DNA of 64,000 bases from Azoarcus indigens (GCF_004361735.1 NZ_SNVV01000012.1:108865-172864); one strand, 5' to 3'. Positions 1 through 10,715 are shown, counted from the first letter of the stretch. Notes: a model not told the origin generated them from the sequence alone. Program-made: numbers and translations.

Positions 1-2
1 CG

Positions 3-305
3 ACCCGCGATCCGATCAAGAACGAAGCCGACAACGGCCTGAAGAATGACCGCGGCACCATCGCCATGGCCCGCACCCAGGCACCGCACTCCGCCTCCGC
101 CCAGTTCTTCATCAACGTAGCCGACAACGACTTCCTCAACTTCCGTTCGCCCGACCTGCAAGGCTGGGGCTATTGCGTGTTCGGCAAGGTAAGTGAGGGC
201 CTGGACGTGGTAGACAAGATCCGTGCGGTCAAGACCGGCTCCAGCGGCTTCCATCAGGACGTTCCGAAGGAAGACGTGATCATCGAGCGCGCCGAGATCG
301 TCTGA
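3..305 (+). CDS. ppiB: Peptidyl-prolyl cis-trans isomerase, cyclophilin type (3' part)
   Basis: Cyclophilin that isomerises X-Pro bonds during protein folding. The reading frame is open from base 3, so the 5' end lies outside the window and about 100 codons remain. The visible part holds the cyclophilin core: the Met-Ala-Arg-Thr run, then [15 protein letters not shown], then the GYCVFGKV strand and a C-terminal [10 protein letters not shown] strand. The lack of a long C-terminal extension fits a small cytoplasmic PpiB rather than periplasmic PpiA, but without the N-terminus the location cannot be settled. lpxH follows after two bases, so the two are probably co-transcribed. Confidence 0.9.
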   Translation, partial: TRDPIKNEADNGLKNDRGTIAMARTQAPHSASAQFFINVADNDFLNFRSPDLQGWGYCVFGKVSEGLDVVDKIRAVKTGSSGFHQDVPKEDVIIERAEIV

Positions 306-307
306 CG

Positions 308-1090
308 GTGCAAAAGGCGTCGCAACAGGCCGCAAGCAACATGGGAGCGGCGCCCGCCGCCGCCCCCGCCCTCTTCCTGTCCGACCTCCACCTCTCCGAA
401 GAGCACCCAGGGACCATCGCCGCCTTCCTCGGCTTCCTGGCCGGGCCTGCGCGCCAGGCGGCCAGCGTCTGGATACTGGGCGACCTCTTCGAATACTGGG
501 CCGGCGACGACGACCTCGCTGCACCGCTGAACGCCACCGTCTGCGTGGCCCTGCGCGCGCTTTCGGACGCCGGCACGCAAGTCGCCTTCATGCGCGGCAA
601 CCGCGACGTGCTGATAGGCCATGCCTTTGCCCAGGCCGCTGGCCTGCGCCTGCTGCCCGACCCCTGTGAGATCCGCATCGACGGCCGCCGGCTGCTGTTG
701 AGCCACGGCGACGCGCTATGCACGGACGACCTCGCCTATCAGGCCTACCGCCGGCAGGTCCAGGACACCGACTGGCAGCGTGCATTCCTCGCCCGACCAC
801 TGGCGGAGCGCAAGGCCTTCATCGAAAGCCTGCGTCAGCGCAGCGAAGAGGCCAAGCGGGAAAAGGCGATGGCGATCATGGATGTCAATCCGGACGCAGT
901 CGTCGACTTGCTACGCGCCCATGATGAGCCGCTGCTGATCCACGGCCATACCCATCGGCCGGCGCGGCATCATCACCTGGTGGATGGAAAGGATTGCGAG
1001 CGCTGGGTTCTGCCTGACTGGCATGACAGCGCCCGCTATCTGGAATACTCGAATGGCGGTCTGCACCGCCGGGAGTGGAAGCCGGTCTGA
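308..1090 (+). CDS. lpxH: UDP-2,3-diacylglucosamine hydrolase
   Basis: Cleaves UDP-2,3-diacylglucosamine to lipid X and UMP in lipid A synthesis, at the inner membrane surface. It is a calcineurin-like metallophosphoesterase with the metal motifs in order: LFLSDLHLS, GDLFEYWAGDD, RGNRD, SHGD and GHTH. The frame opens with a GTG two bases after ppiB, giving 260 residues. An ATG at 341 would give 249, closer to the 240 of E. coli LpxH, and the first eleven residues look unconserved, so the later start is possible. It ends facing metZ, with a short hairpin between. Confidence 0.92.
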   Translation: MQKASQQAASNMGAAPAAAPALFLSDLHLSEEHPGTIAAFLGFLAGPARQAASVWILGDLFEYWAGDDDLAAPLNATVCVALRALSDAGTQVAFMRGNRDVLIGHAFAQAAGLRLLPDPCEIRIDGRRLLLSHGDALCTDDLAYQAYRRQVQDTDWQRAFLARPLAERKAFIESLRQRSEEAKREKAMAIMDVNPDAVVDLLRAHDEPLLIHGHTHRPARHHHLVDGKDCERWVLPDWHDSARYLEYSNGGLHRREWKPV

Positions 1091-1093
1091 GCC

Positions 1094-1114
1094 GCGACGG
1101 CATTAGACCGTCGC
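1094..1114. terminator. Hairpin between convergent lpxH and metZ
   Basis: Perfect 7-base inverted repeat GCGACGG / CCGTCGC around a 7-base loop in the 48-base gap between two convergent genes. It lacks a clear T-run on either side, so its role as a terminator is inferred only from position. Confidence 0.4.
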
Positions 1115-1138
1115 TTGCCAAGCGCAGCTGAATGAGAA

Positions 1139-2311
1139 TCAGCGGCCGCGCAGCCCGCTGCTCAGATCCGCCTGCAGATCCCCGACCGACTCCAGCCCCA
1201 CAGCAATGCGCAGCAGACCATCGCTGATACCGGCTGCTGCGCGCGCCTCGGCCGAAATCCGGCCATGCGTCGTCGAGGCGGGATGGGTGATCGTGCTCTT
1301 GGTATCGCCGAGATTGGCGGTGATGGACAAGGTCTTGCAGGCATCCACCACCCGCCAGGCGGCCTCACGGCCCCCCTCGACCTCGAAGCTGACGATGGCG
1401 CCGCCCGACTTCTGCTGGCGCATCGCCAGTTCATGCTGCGGATGCGAAGCCAGGCCAGGATAGAACACCCGTGCCACGCCCGGCTGGGCCTCCAGCCAGC
1501 CAGCCAGCGCGAGCGCATTGGCTGACTGCGCCTCCATGCGGATGCGCAAGGTTTCCAGACCCTTCAGGATTACCCAGGCGTTGAAAGGCGACAGCGTCGG
1601 ACCGGCCGTACGCAGGAACTTGAACACCTCCTCGGTGATCGCCTTCGCGCCCGCCACCGCGCCGCCCAGCACCCGCCCCTGACCATCCAGATACTTGGTC
1701 GCGGAATGCACAACGACGTCCGCCCCCAGCGCCAACGGCTGCTGCAGGGCTGGCGTGCAGAAGCAGTTGTCCACCGCCAGAACCGCACCCGCCTCGTGGG
1801 CAATCGCAGCCACCGCAGCGATGTCCACCACTTCGGTCAGCGGATTCGAGGGCGTTTCGATGAAGAACAGCTTGGTGCGCGACTTGACCGCTTCGCGGTA
1901 AGCGTTCAGATCGGTCGCCGGCACAAAGCTGGTCTCGATGCCGAACTTGGCCATGATGGTGCCCAGCAACTGCTGGGTGGCACCGAAGAGGCCACGCGAC
2001 GCGACGATGTGATCGCCAGCCTGCAGCGTCGCCATCACCAGCGACAACACCGCCGACATGCCAGACGCGGTAGCGACGCAGCCTTCCGCGCCCTCCAGCG
2101 CAGCCAGCCGGCTCTGCATGGCGCTCACCGTCGGGTTGGAGAAGCGGGCGTATACATTGCCCTCCTCCTCACCGGAGAAGCGGGCGGCGGCCTGGGCGGC
2201 GCTTTCGAAAACAAAGCTGGAGGTGAGATACAGCGCCTCGGAGTGCTCGTTGAACTGGCTCCGGGCCGTACCGGCACGCACCGCCAGGGTATCGAAGTCG
2301 AAATCGTCCAT
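1139..2311 (-). CDS. metZ: O-succinylhomoserine sulfhydrylase
   Basis: PLP enzyme of the Cys/Met metabolism family that makes homocysteine from O-succinylhomoserine and sulfide. The PLP lysine is visible in SATKYLDGQG (about residue 206), and the family blocks YARFSNPT and GNVYARF precede it. The length of 390 residues is normal. The start at 2311 (MDDFDFDTLAVRAG) matches family N-termini; the open frame extends upstream into purF but is not conserved there. It starts four bases after the purF stop, so it ends the folC-SPOR-cvpA-purF run. The MetZ rather than MetB assignment rests on this neighbourhood and general similarity. Confidence 0.88.
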   Translation of the reverse strand: MDDFDFDTLAVRAGTARSQFNEHSEALYLTSSFVFESAAQAAARFSGEEEGNVYARFSNPTVSAMQSRLAALEGAEGCVATASGMSAVLSLVMATLQAGDHIVASRGLFGATQQLLGTIMAKFGIETSFVPATDLNAYREAVKSRTKLFFIETPSNPLTEVVDIAAVAAIAHEAGAVLAVDNCFCTPALQQPLALGADVVVHSATKYLDGQGRVLGGAVAGAKAITEEVFKFLRTAGPTLSPFNAWVILKGLETLRIRMEAQSANALALAGWLEAQPGVARVFYPGLASHPQHELAMRQQKSGGAIVSFEVEGGREAAWRVVDACKTLSITANLGDTKSTITHPASTTHGRISAEARAAAGISDGLLRIAVGLESVGDLQADLSSGLRGR

Positions 2312-2315
2312 GCGC

Positions 2316-3845
2316 TCAGTGGTCCTGGCTGGAGGTGGCCAGGTTGAGGTCGAGCTGGCCGGCCTCGTTCTCTTCACCGGGCTTGCCGCCCTCGTTGCGC
2401 TGGTTCTCGACGCCGCTCAGGTACTCGGCGGTGATGTCGCCGGTCACATAGCAACCATCGAAACAGGAGGTTTCGAAGAAATTGATCGCGGGGTTCACCG
2501 CCCGTACCGCCGCCTTCAGATCGTCCAGATCCTGGTACAAGAGACCATCGGCACCGATCTCCTTGCGGATTTCTTCCTCGTTGCGGTCGGAAGCGATCAG
2601 TTCGCCACGGGTCGGCATGTCGATGCCATATACATTGGCGTAACGCACCGGTGGTGCCGCCGAGGCCAGATAGACCTTGGTCGCCCCCGCTTCGCGGGCC
2701 ATATTGACGATTTCCTTGCTGGTGGTGCCGCGGACGATGGAGTCGTCCACCAGCAGCACGCTCTTGCCCTGGAATTCCTGGTGAATGGTGTTCAGCTTCT
2801 GGCGCACCGACTTCTTGCGGGTCGCCTGGCCGGGCATGATGAAGGTGCGGCCGATGTAGCGGTTCTTGACGAAACCCTCGCGGTACGGCAGTCCAAGGCG
2901 ATGCGCCATCTCCATCGCTGCCGGACGGCTGGAGTCGGGAATCGGGATTACCACATCGATGTTCACATGCGGCATGGTGCGCTTCATCTTCTCCGCCAGG
3001 AACTCACCCATCTTGACACGGGACTCGTACACCGAGACGCCGTCGATGATGGAGTCCGGACGGGCCAGGTAGACGAACTCGAACATGCAGGGTGCCTCCA
3101 CCGTGCGCTCGGCGCACTGGCGGCTGCGGAAATTGCCCTCGGTATCGATCAGGATGGCTTCGCCTGGCGCGACGTCGCGCAGCAACTTGAAGCCAAGCAC
3201 GTCCACCGCCACCGACTCGGAAGCCACCAGCCACTCGGTACCCTCGCCCACATCGTTGCGGCCGATGACGAGCGGGCGGATACCGTAGGGATCGCGGAAG
3301 GCGAGCAGGCCGTAGCCGGCAATCATGACCACCGCGGCGTAGGCGCCACGGCAGCGCCGATGCACACCGGCCACCGCGCGGAACACCGCCTCTTCATCCA
3401 GCTTCAAGCCATTGCAGGCCGCCTGCAGCTCATGGGCGAGGACGTTGAGCAGCACCTCGGAATCGGAATTGGTGTTGATGTGGCGCAGGTCGGCGAGGAA
3501 CATCTCGCGCTTGAGTTCTTCCGAATTCGTCAGGTTGCCGTTGTGGGCCAGCAGCAGGCCGAAGGGCGAATTGACGTAGAAGGGCTGCGCTTCCGCCGCG
3601 TTGTAAGCAGAACCGGCGGTGGGATAGCGCACATGGGCGATACCCCAGTTGCCATCGAGGTTGCGCATATTGCGGGTGCGGAACACGTCGCGCACCAGGC
3701 CAGAACCCTTGTGCATGTGGAACCGGCCGCCCTCCGCCGTGACGATGCCAGCGGCATCCTGCCCGCGATGTTGAAGGACCTGCAGTCCGTCGTAGAGCAA
3801 CTGATTAACCGGGGAAGTCGCGACGACCCCAAGAATTCCGCACAT
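2316..3845 (-). CDS. purF: Amidophosphoribosyltransferase
   Basis: First committed step of purine synthesis: PRPP plus glutamine to phosphoribosylamine. The start at 3845 gives MCGILGVV, placing the glutamine-amidotransferase nucleophile at Cys2 with no propeptide, as in the E. coli type. The PRPP-binding motif [13 protein letters not shown] is present. At 509 residues it is close to E. coli PurF (505). The frame stays open upstream into cvpA, but the Cys2 requirement fixes the start. It sits between cvpA (13 bases) and metZ (4 bases), the usual cvpA-purF pairing. Confidence 0.95.
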   Translation of the reverse strand: MCGILGVVATSPVNQLLYDGLQVLQHRGQDAAGIVTAEGGRFHMHKGSGLVRDVFRTRNMRNLDGNWGIAHVRYPTAGSAYNAAEAQPFYVNSPFGLLLAHNGNLTNSEELKREMFLADLRHINTNSDSEVLLNVLAHELQAACNGLKLDEEAVFRAVAGVHRRCRGAYAAVVMIAGYGLLAFRDPYGIRPLVIGRNDVGEGTEWLVASESVAVDVLGFKLLRDVAPGEAILIDTEGNFRSRQCAERTVEAPCMFEFVYLARPDSIIDGVSVYESRVKMGEFLAEKMKRTMPHVNIDVVIPIPDSSRPAAMEMAHRLGLPYREGFVKNRYIGRTFIMPGQATRKKSVRQKLNTIHQEFQGKSVLLVDDSIVRGTTSKEIVNMAREAGATKVYLASAAPPVRYANVYGIDMPTRGELIASDRNEEEIRKEIGADGLLYQDLDDLKAAVRAVNPAINFFETSCFDGCYVTGDITAEYLSGVENQRNEGGKPGEENEAGQLDLNLATSSQDH

Positions 3846-3858
3846 TTGGAAGACCTGC

Positions 3859-4350
3859 CTATCTGAAACGAATCCTGTCGGCCACCACACTCGGTAGCCA
3901 CGGTTTGGCGGCCACGACCGCCGTCTCGAGCGGCGGCGAGAACATCGCGTTCGCCCACCAAGGCTCCCGCGCCACGCCAACCAACCCACCCAGCAAAACG
4001 ACTACGAACGCGATGCAGAGACCGCGCGCGAGGCCGAAAAGTGCCCCGAAAAACCTGTCCGTTGCTCCCAGCCCCGCGGCGCGCAACAATTCGCGGAGCA
4101 GGAAACGGATGAAGGCTGCCAGCAACAGCACTGCCACGAACACCAGGATGAAACCAGCAAGCTGACGCCAGCCCGGCTCGGTTATCAGCCCTTCGAGCAC
4201 GCCCGCCACCACGCTACCGTAACGCCAGGCCGCAAGCAGTGCCATGACCCAGGCCACGAGGGCCATCACTTCGCTCACGAGGCCACGCCACATTCCCACC
4301 GCAGCCGACAGCGCCAGCACGGCGAGAAACACATAATCGAATACCGTCAT
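3859..4350 (-). CDS. cvpA: CvpA family membrane protein
   Basis: Small inner-membrane protein of the CvpA family, named for its link to colicin V production in E. coli and commonly next to purF. The 163 residues form about four hydrophobic segments: near 1-20, 25-50, 60-85 ([16 protein letters not shown]) and 100-125 ([16 protein letters not shown]). The family function is not settled; roles in envelope homeostasis have been proposed. It starts 10 bases after the SPOR protein gene and is followed by purF, so it belongs to this operon. Confidence 0.88.
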   Translation of the reverse strand: MTVFDYVFLAVLALSAAVGMWRGLVSEVMALVAWVMALLAAWRYGSVVAGVLEGLITEPGWRQLAGFILVFVAVLLLAAFIRFLLRELLRAAGLGATDRFFGALFGLARGLCIAFVVVLLGGLVGVAREPWWANAMFSPPLETAVVAAKPWLPSVVADRIRFR

Positions 4351-4360
4351 CTGAACGATG

Positions 4361-5008
4361 TCACCGCGGCGCCAGCACCGCGTTATGGCCCTGCGCCTTC
4401 AGTTTTGCCGCCACTTTCTCGGCTTCGTCCCGCTTGGAGAACGGGCCGACGCGAACACGGGTGACATTGCCCGCGCGCTCTGTGTAGGCCGCGTAACCCT
4501 GCTTCTTCAAGTCGGCGCTGAGTCCGCCCGCCTTGGTCGCATCACCGAAGGCGCCAATCTGCAGCACGTAGGACTCGGCGGCGGCTTGCTGCGCCGCAGG
4601 GGCCTGACTACCGCTCAGAATGGCCTGGACGCGGGCAGCCTCGTCATCCCGGGTCGCAGCAGGCGGCGTCTGCGCTGGTGGCTTGGGCTGAACCTGCGAT
4701 GGAGGAGGCACAGTCTGGCTTGCGGGCCCGGCAGGCGGCTCTACCTGTGGGACCGGCGGCAACGCAGGTGCCTCTTCCGGCACGGGAGGAATTTCGGGTT
4801 CCGGCTGGGGCTCACGGGACAGCGCAGCACGGGGAGGCGGCACATTGCCGCGATCGGGAATCGACACCTGGATGTCCTGCCCGGTAGGCCGGGGTTCCTG
4901 ATCCATCATTACCGGTAGCAGGATGGCGGCGAGCAAGGCCAGCGCGGCTGCGCCGACGAGGCGCCGGCGGGCGCGCTTCTTGATCTCGAGGTTGTCTGCG
5001 TCGCTCAC
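4361..5008 (-). CDS. dedD: SPOR-domain inner-membrane protein (DedD-like)
   Basis: Bitopic membrane protein with a short cytoplasmic N-terminus, one membrane segment at about residues 18-36 (VGAAALALLAAILLPVM), a long Pro/Glu-rich periplasmic linker and a C-terminal SPOR domain (from SYVLQIGAF, about residues 140-215). SPOR domains bind denuded septal peptidoglycan, so a role in cell division is expected. The start is a GTG at 5008, preceded by a purine-rich site; the upstream in-frame ATG lies inside folC. Position between folC and cvpA matches dedD in Proteobacteria. DedD/FtsN-like is the safest description. Confidence 0.8.
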   Translation of the reverse strand: MSDADNLEIKKRARRRLVGAAALALLAAILLPVMMDQEPRPTGQDIQVSIPDRGNVPPPRAALSREPQPEPEIPPVPEEAPALPPVPQVEPPAGPASQTVPPPSQVQPKPPAQTPPAATRDDEAARVQAILSGSQAPAAQQAAAESYVLQIGAFGDATKAGGLSADLKKQGYAAYTERAGNVTRVRVGPFSKRDEAEKVAAKLKAQGHNAVLAPR

Positions 5009-5018
5009 CCGGAAACCC

Positions 5019-6329
5019 TCAGTGCCGTTCGGCCCGCCTCTGGTCCTGGATGGCCGTGAGCACATCCGCCACGGTCAGGAAGGAGCCAAAGACAACGATT
5101 CTATCACCCTCGGCAGCGCTTTTCCGCGCCGCATCATAGGCCTCGGCAGGGCTGCGGAAAGTCCGCACGCCTCCCTTTGCCTCGGCTGCGTGCAGGCGGA
5201 CCGCAAGCGCTTCCGCATCCACGCCACGCGGCCCGGGCAGGCCAGCGACCAGCCAATGGTCCACCCTGTCCTTGAGCAGCGCAACCACGCCTTCCACGTC
5301 CTTGTCTGCCAGCATGCCGAACACCGCCCAGGTTTCCGGGTAAAACCCCATGCCGGAGAGATTCTCGGCGAGTACACCGGCGGCCTGCGGATTATGTGCC
5401 ACATCCAGTACCACCGCGGGCTTGCCTGGCAGGATCTGGAAGCGGCCCGGCACCTCCACCAGCATCAGCCCTTGGCGCACCGCCTGCATGGAAACCGGGA
5501 CGCGATCACGCAAGGTTTCCAGAGCGGTCAGCGCTGCGGCCGCGTTGAGCAGTTGGTTGGCGCCACGCAAGGCCGGGTAGGCAAGACCACCGCGCTTGAT
5601 CAGCCGGCCGCCGGCATGGGGAGCCTCGTAGCGCCAGTAACCCCACTGCTGCCGGTCACCTCCGAAACCGAAATCCCGACCGCTGACCCACAGCCTGGCG
5701 CCGATGCGTTCGGCATGCTCCAGCACCGATGCCGGCGGCTGCGGATCGCCGCAAACAGCCGGACGCCCCGCGCGGAAGATGCCGGCTTTCTCGAAGCCGA
5801 TCGCCTCCCTGTCATCGCCTAGGAACTCCATGTGGTCCAGGGCGACGCCGGTAATGATGGCGCAATCGGCGTCGAACACGTTCACCGCGTCCAACCTTCC
5901 GCCCAGGCCAACCTCCAGGATGATTACGTCCAGCGCGGCGCTACGGAAAATCTCCCAGGCCGCCAGCGTGCCGTGCTCGAAATAGGTGAGCGGCGTATCG
6001 CCGCGGGCGTGCTCCACAGCCTCGAAAGCAGAGATCAGCGCCTCGTCGCTCGCATCCTGGCCATTCAGGCGCACCCGCTCGTTGTAATGCTGCAGATGCG
6101 GCGAGGTGTAACAGCCCACCCTGTAACCCTCGGCCAGCAGGATGGCCTCCAGCATGGCGCAGGTGGAACCCTTGCCGTTGGTACCCCCGACGGTGATGGT
6201 CACTGTATCCGGAGCCCCCCCCATCCTGGAGCGGACAGCCTGCACCCGCTCCAGCCCCAACTGGATCACTTGCCCGTGTCGGCTCTCCAGTAGATCGAGC
6301 CAGGCGGCCAGCGTCTTCGGCAGCGACAT
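5019..6329 (-). CDS. folC: Dihydrofolate synthase / folylpolyglutamate synthase
   Basis: Mur-ligase-like ATP enzyme that adds glutamate to dihydropteroate and then extends the polyglutamate tail. The P-loop GGTNGKGST lies near residue 47-55 and is followed by the Mur-ligase central domain (VALDHMEFLGD) and a C-terminal ligase domain. The length of 436 residues is normal for a bifunctional FolC. accD lies 19 bases upstream and the SPOR protein gene follows within 10 bases, the standard accD-folC-dedD order. Confidence 0.94.
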   Translation of the reverse strand: MSLPKTLAAWLDLLESRHGQVIQLGLERVQAVRSRMGGAPDTVTITVGGTNGKGSTCAMLEAILLAEGYRVGCYTSPHLQHYNERVRLNGQDASDEALISAFEAVEHARGDTPLTYFEHGTLAAWEIFRSAALDVIILEVGLGGRLDAVNVFDADCAIITGVALDHMEFLGDDREAIGFEKAGIFRAGRPAVCGDPQPPASVLEHAERIGARLWVSGRDFGFGGDRQQWGYWRYEAPHAGGRLIKRGGLAYPALRGANQLLNAAAALTALETLRDRVPVSMQAVRQGLMLVEVPGRFQILPGKPAVVLDVAHNPQAAGVLAENLSGMGFYPETWAVFGMLADKDVEGVVALLKDRVDHWLVAGLPGPRGVDAEALAVRLHAAEAKGGVRTFRSPAEAYDAARKSAAEGDRIVVFGSFLTVADVLTAIQDQRRAERH

Positions 6330-6348
6330 CGTGTGCAGTCCCGGCGAA

Positions 6349-7221
6349 TCAGGCCTTGACCGAAGGCTGACGGCACATAAGGGTCAGCAGATCGGCAAGG
6401 CGCTCGCGCAACTCGCGGCGATCCACGATCATGTCGATCGCGCCCTTCTCCAGTAGGAACTCGGATCGCTGGAAACCTTCCGGCAGCTTCTCGCGCACGG
6501 TCTGCTCGATCACCCGCGGACCGGCGAAGCCGATCAGCGCGCCCGGCTCGGCGATCACCACGTCGCCCATGAAGGCGAAGCTGGCAGATACGCCGCCCAT
6601 GGTGGGGTCGGTAAGCAGCGTGATGAAGGGCAGCTTGCGTTGCGCCAACTGGGTGATGACGGCGGTGGTCTTGGCCATCTGCATCAGGGAGAACAGCCCC
6701 TCCTGCATGCGGGCACCGCCGGTCGCGGTAATGCAGATGAAAGGCAGACGCTGCTCCAGCGCGGCACGCGCGCCGCGCACAAAGCGCTCGCCGACAACCG
6801 AACCCATGGAGCCACCGAGGAACTCGAACTCGAAGCAAGCCACGACCACCGGCACGGTCTGGATCGCGCCCTGCATCACAACCATCGCATCCGCCTCGCC
6901 AGTGTCGGCGACCGCGCTGGAAAGACGCTCGGTGTAGCGGCGGGAATCCTTGAACTTGAGCGGATCCACCGGCATCACCTCGGCGCCGATCTCGAAGCGG
7001 CCTTCAGCGTCGAGCAGCAGGTCCAGCCGGGTGCGCGCCCGCAGGCGCTGATGGTGACCACACTTGGGGCAGACGCTCTGGTTGCTTTCCAGGTCGGAGC
7101 GGTACAGCACCGCCTCGCAGGAAGGGCACTTGCTCCACAGGCCTTCCGGAATGGATTTGTTGCGCGCAGCGGTTTCGCTGCGTTTGATCTTGGGGGGCAG
7201 CAGCTTCTGGAGCCAGCTCAT
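6349..7221 (-). CDS. accD: Acetyl-CoA carboxylase carboxyltransferase subunit beta
   Basis: Beta subunit of the carboxyltransferase that makes malonyl-CoA. An N-terminal zinc ribbon is visible with Cys32, Cys35, Cys51 and Cys54 (CPSC and CPKC), followed by the crotonase-like carboxyltransferase domain with GGARMQEG and [12 protein letters not shown]. The length of 290 residues matches the family. Its ATG overlaps the trpA stop (ATGA), so translation is likely coupled to the tryptophan genes. Confidence 0.97.
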   Translation of the reverse strand: MSWLQKLLPPKIKRSETAARNKSIPEGLWSKCPSCEAVLYRSDLESNQSVCPKCGHHQRLRARTRLDLLLDAEGRFEIGAEVMPVDPLKFKDSRRYTERLSSAVADTGEADAMVVMQGAIQTVPVVVACFEFEFLGGSMGSVVGERFVRGARAALEQRLPFICITATGGARMQEGLFSLMQMAKTTAVITQLAQRKLPFITLLTDPTMGGVSASFAFMGDVVIAEPGALIGFAGPRVIEQTVREKLPEGFQRSEFLLEKGAIDMIVDRRELRERLADLLTLMCRQPSVKA

Positions 7222-8045
7222 CGGGTCGCTCCTGCGAGGGTAGTGTCCAGGCTGTCCAGGGCGCTCCGGATGCCTGCAATGAATGCGGTGACGTTGGCGA
7301 CGGCCTGGTCGCGCGGGCTGCGCTCCAGCTCTTCGATGATGCGGCTGCCGATCACCACTGCATCTGCCACCGCGCCGATGCGCCGGGCGCTCTCTGCGTC
7401 ACGGATGCCGAAGCCAACGCCGACCGGCAAACCAACTGCCGCACGGATCCGCGGAATGCGGCGGGCGACTTCGTCGAAGTCCAGGTTGCCGGCACCGGTC
7501 ACACCTTTCAACGACACGTAGTAGATGTAGCCGCTGCCCGCCTTGGCCACGTCGGCGAAACGCTGCTCGGTGGAAGTGGGCGCCAACAGGAAGATGGGAT
7601 CCAGGCCAGCATTGCGGCAGCGTTCGGCAAAGGGAAAGCACTCCTCAGGCGGATAATCGACCACCAGCACCCCATCCACCCCGGCCGCCACAGCGGCATC
7701 GACGAAGGTTTCGGCACCCATGGCTTCGATGGGATTGGCATACCCCATCAGGACCACCGGCGTAGTCGCATCATCCCGGCGAAATGCACGCACGAGTTCG
7801 AGCACCTTGCGCAAGCTCGTGCCCTGCGCCAGCGCCCGCTCGGAGGCGCGCTGTATGGTGGGGCCATCAGCCATCGGGTCGGAGAAGGGCACGCCCAACT
7901 CGATTACGTCGGCGCCGCCCGCCACCAGCCCGTGCATCAGCGGAACAGTTAGCTCCGGCGCAGGATCGCCCGCGGTAATGAAGGGAATCAAGGCCCGGCG
8001 CCCGCTGGCCTGCAGGCGCTGGAAAGTGGTCTGGATTTTGGACAT
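7218..8045 (-). CDS. trpA: Tryptophan synthase alpha subunit
   Basis: Releases indole from indole-3-glycerol phosphate. The start at 8045 gives [15 protein letters not shown]; the frame is open far upstream into trpB, but this start places the catalytic residues at Glu49 ([10 protein letters not shown]) and Asp60, exactly as in well-studied TrpA. The length is 275 residues. It follows trpB by about 47 bases and overlaps accD by four bases. Confidence 0.96.
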   Translation of the reverse strand: MSKIQTTFQRLQASGRRALIPFITAGDPAPELTVPLMHGLVAGGADVIELGVPFSDPMADGPTIQRASERALAQGTSLRKVLELVRAFRRDDATTPVVLMGYANPIEAMGAETFVDAAVAAGVDGVLVVDYPPEECFPFAERCRNAGLDPIFLLAPTSTEQRFADVAKAGSGYIYYVSLKGVTGAGNLDFDEVARRIPRIRAAVGLPVGVGFGIRDAESARRIGAVADAVVIGSRIIEELERSPRDQAVANVTAFIAGIRSALDSLDTTLAGATR

Positions 8046-8092
8046 AGGTGCTTTCTGGCAGCAGGGCCGGCGAAAGCGGCCCGCCGGAAGGT

Positions 8093-9307
8093 TCAGAACT
8101 GGATGCCGGAACGCTCGGCGACGGTATGCATATCCTTGTCGCCACGGCCGGAAAGGTTCACGAGCAGGATGCGGTCGCGCGGCAGCGTGGGCGCGAGCTT
8201 GGCCGCATAGGCCAGCGCATGGGAAGACTCCAGCGCCGGGATGATGCCCTCGTAGCGGCACAGGTCGTGGAAGGCCTGCAGCGCCTCGCCATCGGTGACG
8301 GCGACATACTCGGCACGGTCGGTATCCTTCAGCCAGGCGTGCTCGGGGCCGACACCGGGATAGTCCAGGCCGGCGGAAATCGAGTGGGTTTCGATGATCT
8401 GGCCGTCTTCGTCCTGCATTAGATAGGTGCGATTGCCATGCAGCACGCCCACCTTCGCATTGGCAGTCAGCGGTGCGGCATGGCGCCCGGTTTCCAGTCC
8501 GTCCCCCGCTGCTTCGACCCCCACCAGTTTGACGCCCGGCTCGCCGATGTAAGGGTGAAAAATGCCGATGGCGTTCGAGCCGCCGCCCACGCATGCAATC
8601 ACGTAGTCGGGCTGGCGACCGGCCAGTTCCGGCATCTGCACCTTGCATTCCTTGCCAATCACAGTCTGGAAATCGCGCACCATCTGCGGGTAGGGATGGG
8701 GACCGGCCACCGTACCGATGATGTAGAAGGTATCCGCGATGTTGGTGACCCAGTCGCGCATCGCTTCGTTGAGCGCATCCTTCAAGGTCTTGGAGCCGGA
8801 CTCCACCGGCACCACCTTGGCGCCCAGCAGTTTCATCCGGTAGACATTGGCCGCCTGGCGCTTGACGTCCTCCGAGCCCATGTAGACCACGCACTCCATG
8901 CCGTAGCGCGCCGCCACGGTGGCGCTGGCAACCCCATGCTGACCGGCACCGGTCTCGGCGATGACGCGGGGCTTGCCCATGCGCTTCGCCAGCAGCGCCT
9001 GGCCGATGCAGTTGTTTACCTTGTGCGCGCCGGTGTGATTCAGATCTTCGCGCTTCAGGTAGATCTGGGCACCGCCGAACTTCTCCGACAGACGACGGGC
9101 GTGATAAATGGGGCTAGGCCTGCCCACGTAATGCTTGAGTTCGTATTCGTACTCGGCGATGAACTCGGGATCGGCGACGCACGCCTCATAAGCAAGGCGC
9201 AACTCTTCCAGCGCCGGGATCAGCGTTTCGGCGACGAAGATGCCACCATAGGGGCCGAAATGCCCATGGGCATCGGGAAACGAATAAGGCGTATCAGCCA
9301 TCTGCAT
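8093..9307 (-). CDS. trpB: Tryptophan synthase beta subunit
   Basis: PLP enzyme that joins indole and serine to make tryptophan. The PLP lysine is in HTGAHKVNN (Lys96) and the phosphate-binding loop GGGSNAIG is present. Two ATGs compete (9307 and 9301); the first is chosen because a GGAG lies six bases before it. Both overlap the end of trpF, implying coupled translation. About 404 residues, normal for TrpB1. Confidence 0.95.
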   Translation of the reverse strand: MQMADTPYSFPDAHGHFGPYGGIFVAETLIPALEELRLAYEACVADPEFIAEYEYELKHYVGRPSPIYHARRLSEKFGGAQIYLKREDLNHTGAHKVNNCIGQALLAKRMGKPRVIAETGAGQHGVASATVAARYGMECVVYMGSEDVKRQAANVYRMKLLGAKVVPVESGSKTLKDALNEAMRDWVTNIADTFYIIGTVAGPHPYPQMVRDFQTVIGKECKVQMPELAGRQPDYVIACVGGGSNAIGIFHPYIGEPGVKLVGVEAAGDGLETGRHAAPLTANAKVGVLHGNRTYLMQDEDGQIIETHSISAGLDYPGVGPEHAWLKDTDRAEYVAVTDGEALQAFHDLCRYEGIIPALESSHALAYAAKLAPTLPRDRILLVNLSGRGDKDMHTVAERSGIQF

Positions 9308-9917
9308 CTCGAACTCCAGCAACGAAGGCGGCGATCTTGTCCGCGTCCTTGATCCCCTTCGCGGCTTCCACGCCGCTGGAGACGTCCACTGCCCAAGGGC
9401 GCACGCACCGTACCGCCTCCTGTACGTTTTCGGGCGCCAGCCCACCGGACAGGATGATCGGCCGATCTAGGCCAGCAGGAATCAGGGACCAATCGAAAGT
9501 TTTCCCACCGCCGCCATAGCCGTCGACAAAGGCGTCGAGCAGGATGCCGCTGGCGCCGGGATAGGAAAGGGCGAATTCTAGCAGATCGACTCCGGGGCGC
9601 ATCCTCGCCGCCTTGATCCAGGGCATGCGATAACGGTCGCACTCCGCATTGGTTTCTTCGCCATGGAACTGCAGCAACTGCAGCGGCACCGCTGACAGCA
9701 CCTCGTTAATGAAGGTGGGAACCGGGTTAACAAATAGGCCGACGGCACTGACGAAGGGCGGCAGTTGCGCCGCAAGCTCCGCCGCCCGCTTTACCGACAG
9801 ATTGCGCGGACTGGGCGGGTAAAACACGAAACCCACCGCATCGGCGCCAGCGTTCACGGCAGCGCGCACGTCTTCAGGGCGCGTGAGGCCGCAGATCTTG
9901 ATCCGGGTTCGGGACAT
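9294..9917 (-). CDS. trpF: Phosphoribosylanthranilate isomerase
   Basis: Amadori rearrangement of N-phosphoribosylanthranilate in tryptophan synthesis. It begins [17 protein letters not shown], with the family's KICG catalytic cysteine, and later shows [16 protein letters not shown] and the phosphate-binding [10 protein letters not shown]. It is a 207-residue single-domain TIM barrel. It starts directly after the truA stop and overlaps trpB. trpE, G, D and C are not in this window. Confidence 0.95.
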   Translation of the reverse strand: MSRTRIKICGLTRPEDVRAAVNAGADAVGFVFYPPSPRNLSVKRAAELAAQLPPFVSAVGLFVNPVPTFINEVLSAVPLQLLQFHGEETNAECDRYRMPWIKAARMRPGVDLLEFALSYPGASGILLDAFVDGYGGGGKTFDWSLIPAGLDRPIILSGGLAPENVQEAVRCVRPWAVDVSSGVEAAKGIKDADKIAAFVAGVRDADG

Positions 9918-10715
9918 TCAGGTGAGGGGAAGCTGGGGCGCCGCGATGATACGCCCTTCGTCCGGCAGCGACCAGTGCGGCTCATACCCCACTCCGCACA
10001 AGTACAAGCCATCCGGCACAAACGTGGGCGCCGCCTGGCTCCTGTCCCGCAGTGCCAATGCTTCCTGCAACCAGCTTGGCGGATAACGCCCTTTGCCAAC
10101 GTAGACCAAGGCACCGACAAGGTTGCGGATCATGTGGTGCAGGAAACCGTCGGCACGAAAGTCGAACAGCAGATAGTCGCCTTGGCGCTGGACTACCACC
10201 TCGCGCAGATCTCGGATCGGAGATTTCGCCTGACAACCGGCCGCACGGAAGGAGGAAAAATCCTGGCGGCCTACGAGGCAAGCAGCCGCTTCAACCATCT
10301 TTGCCTCATCCAATGGCAGGTGGAACCAGCCGACCCGTCCCGCTAGCAGAGCTGGCCTGGTTGGAGAATTGAACAGGACGTAACGATATCGCCGCTCCAC
10401 GGCACAGAAGCGGGCGTGAAACTGTTCGGGCACCGCCACTGCCCAGCGTACTGCCACCGCCGCTGGCAAAGCGCCATTGACGCCGCGAACCCAAGCCGAC
10501 AACGGCCGCCGGGCGGCGACATCAAAATGGACGACCTGAGCGGTCGCATGGACCCCGGTATCCGTTCTGCCGGCACAGTGAGTCCGGACTGGCTCGCCGG
10601 CCACCCCCCCTAGAGCGGCCTCAAGTACATCCTGAACCGTCCGTCCGTGACGCTGGCTTTGCCAGCCCTCGAAACGGTCGCCAGCGTATTCAACGCCGAG
10701 CGCGATCCTCACCAT
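9918..10715 (-). CDS. truA: tRNA pseudouridine(38-40) synthase
   Basis: Makes pseudouridine at positions 38-40 of tRNA anticodon arms. The catalytic aspartate is visible in CAGRTDTGVHA (Asp52), and HHMIRNLVG is the conserved C-terminal block. The ATG at 10715 is preferred because it overlaps the stop of the upstream membrane protein gene; an ATG three codons earlier is also possible. About 265 residues. Placement between fimV and trpF is common in Betaproteobacteria. Confidence 0.94.
   Translation of the reverse strand: MVRIALGVEYAGDRFEGWQSQRHGRTVQDVLEAALGGVAGEPVRTHCAGRTDTGVHATAQVVHFDVAARRPLSAWVRGVNGALPAAVAVRWAVAVPEQFHARFCAVERRYRYVLFNSPTRPALLAGRVGWFHLPLDEAKMVEAAACLVGRQDFSSFRAAGCQAKSPIRDLREVVVQRQGDYLLFDFRADGFLHHMIRNLVGALVYVGKGRYPPSWLQEALALRDRSQAAPTFVPDGLYLCGVGYEPHWSLPDEGRIIAAPQLPLT

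Noticed and set aside
2058..3866. 602-codon open frame on the plus strand, opposite purF
   Set aside because: It is antisense to purF, has no family resemblance, and is His/Gln/Val-rich as expected from reverse reading of GC-rich codons.
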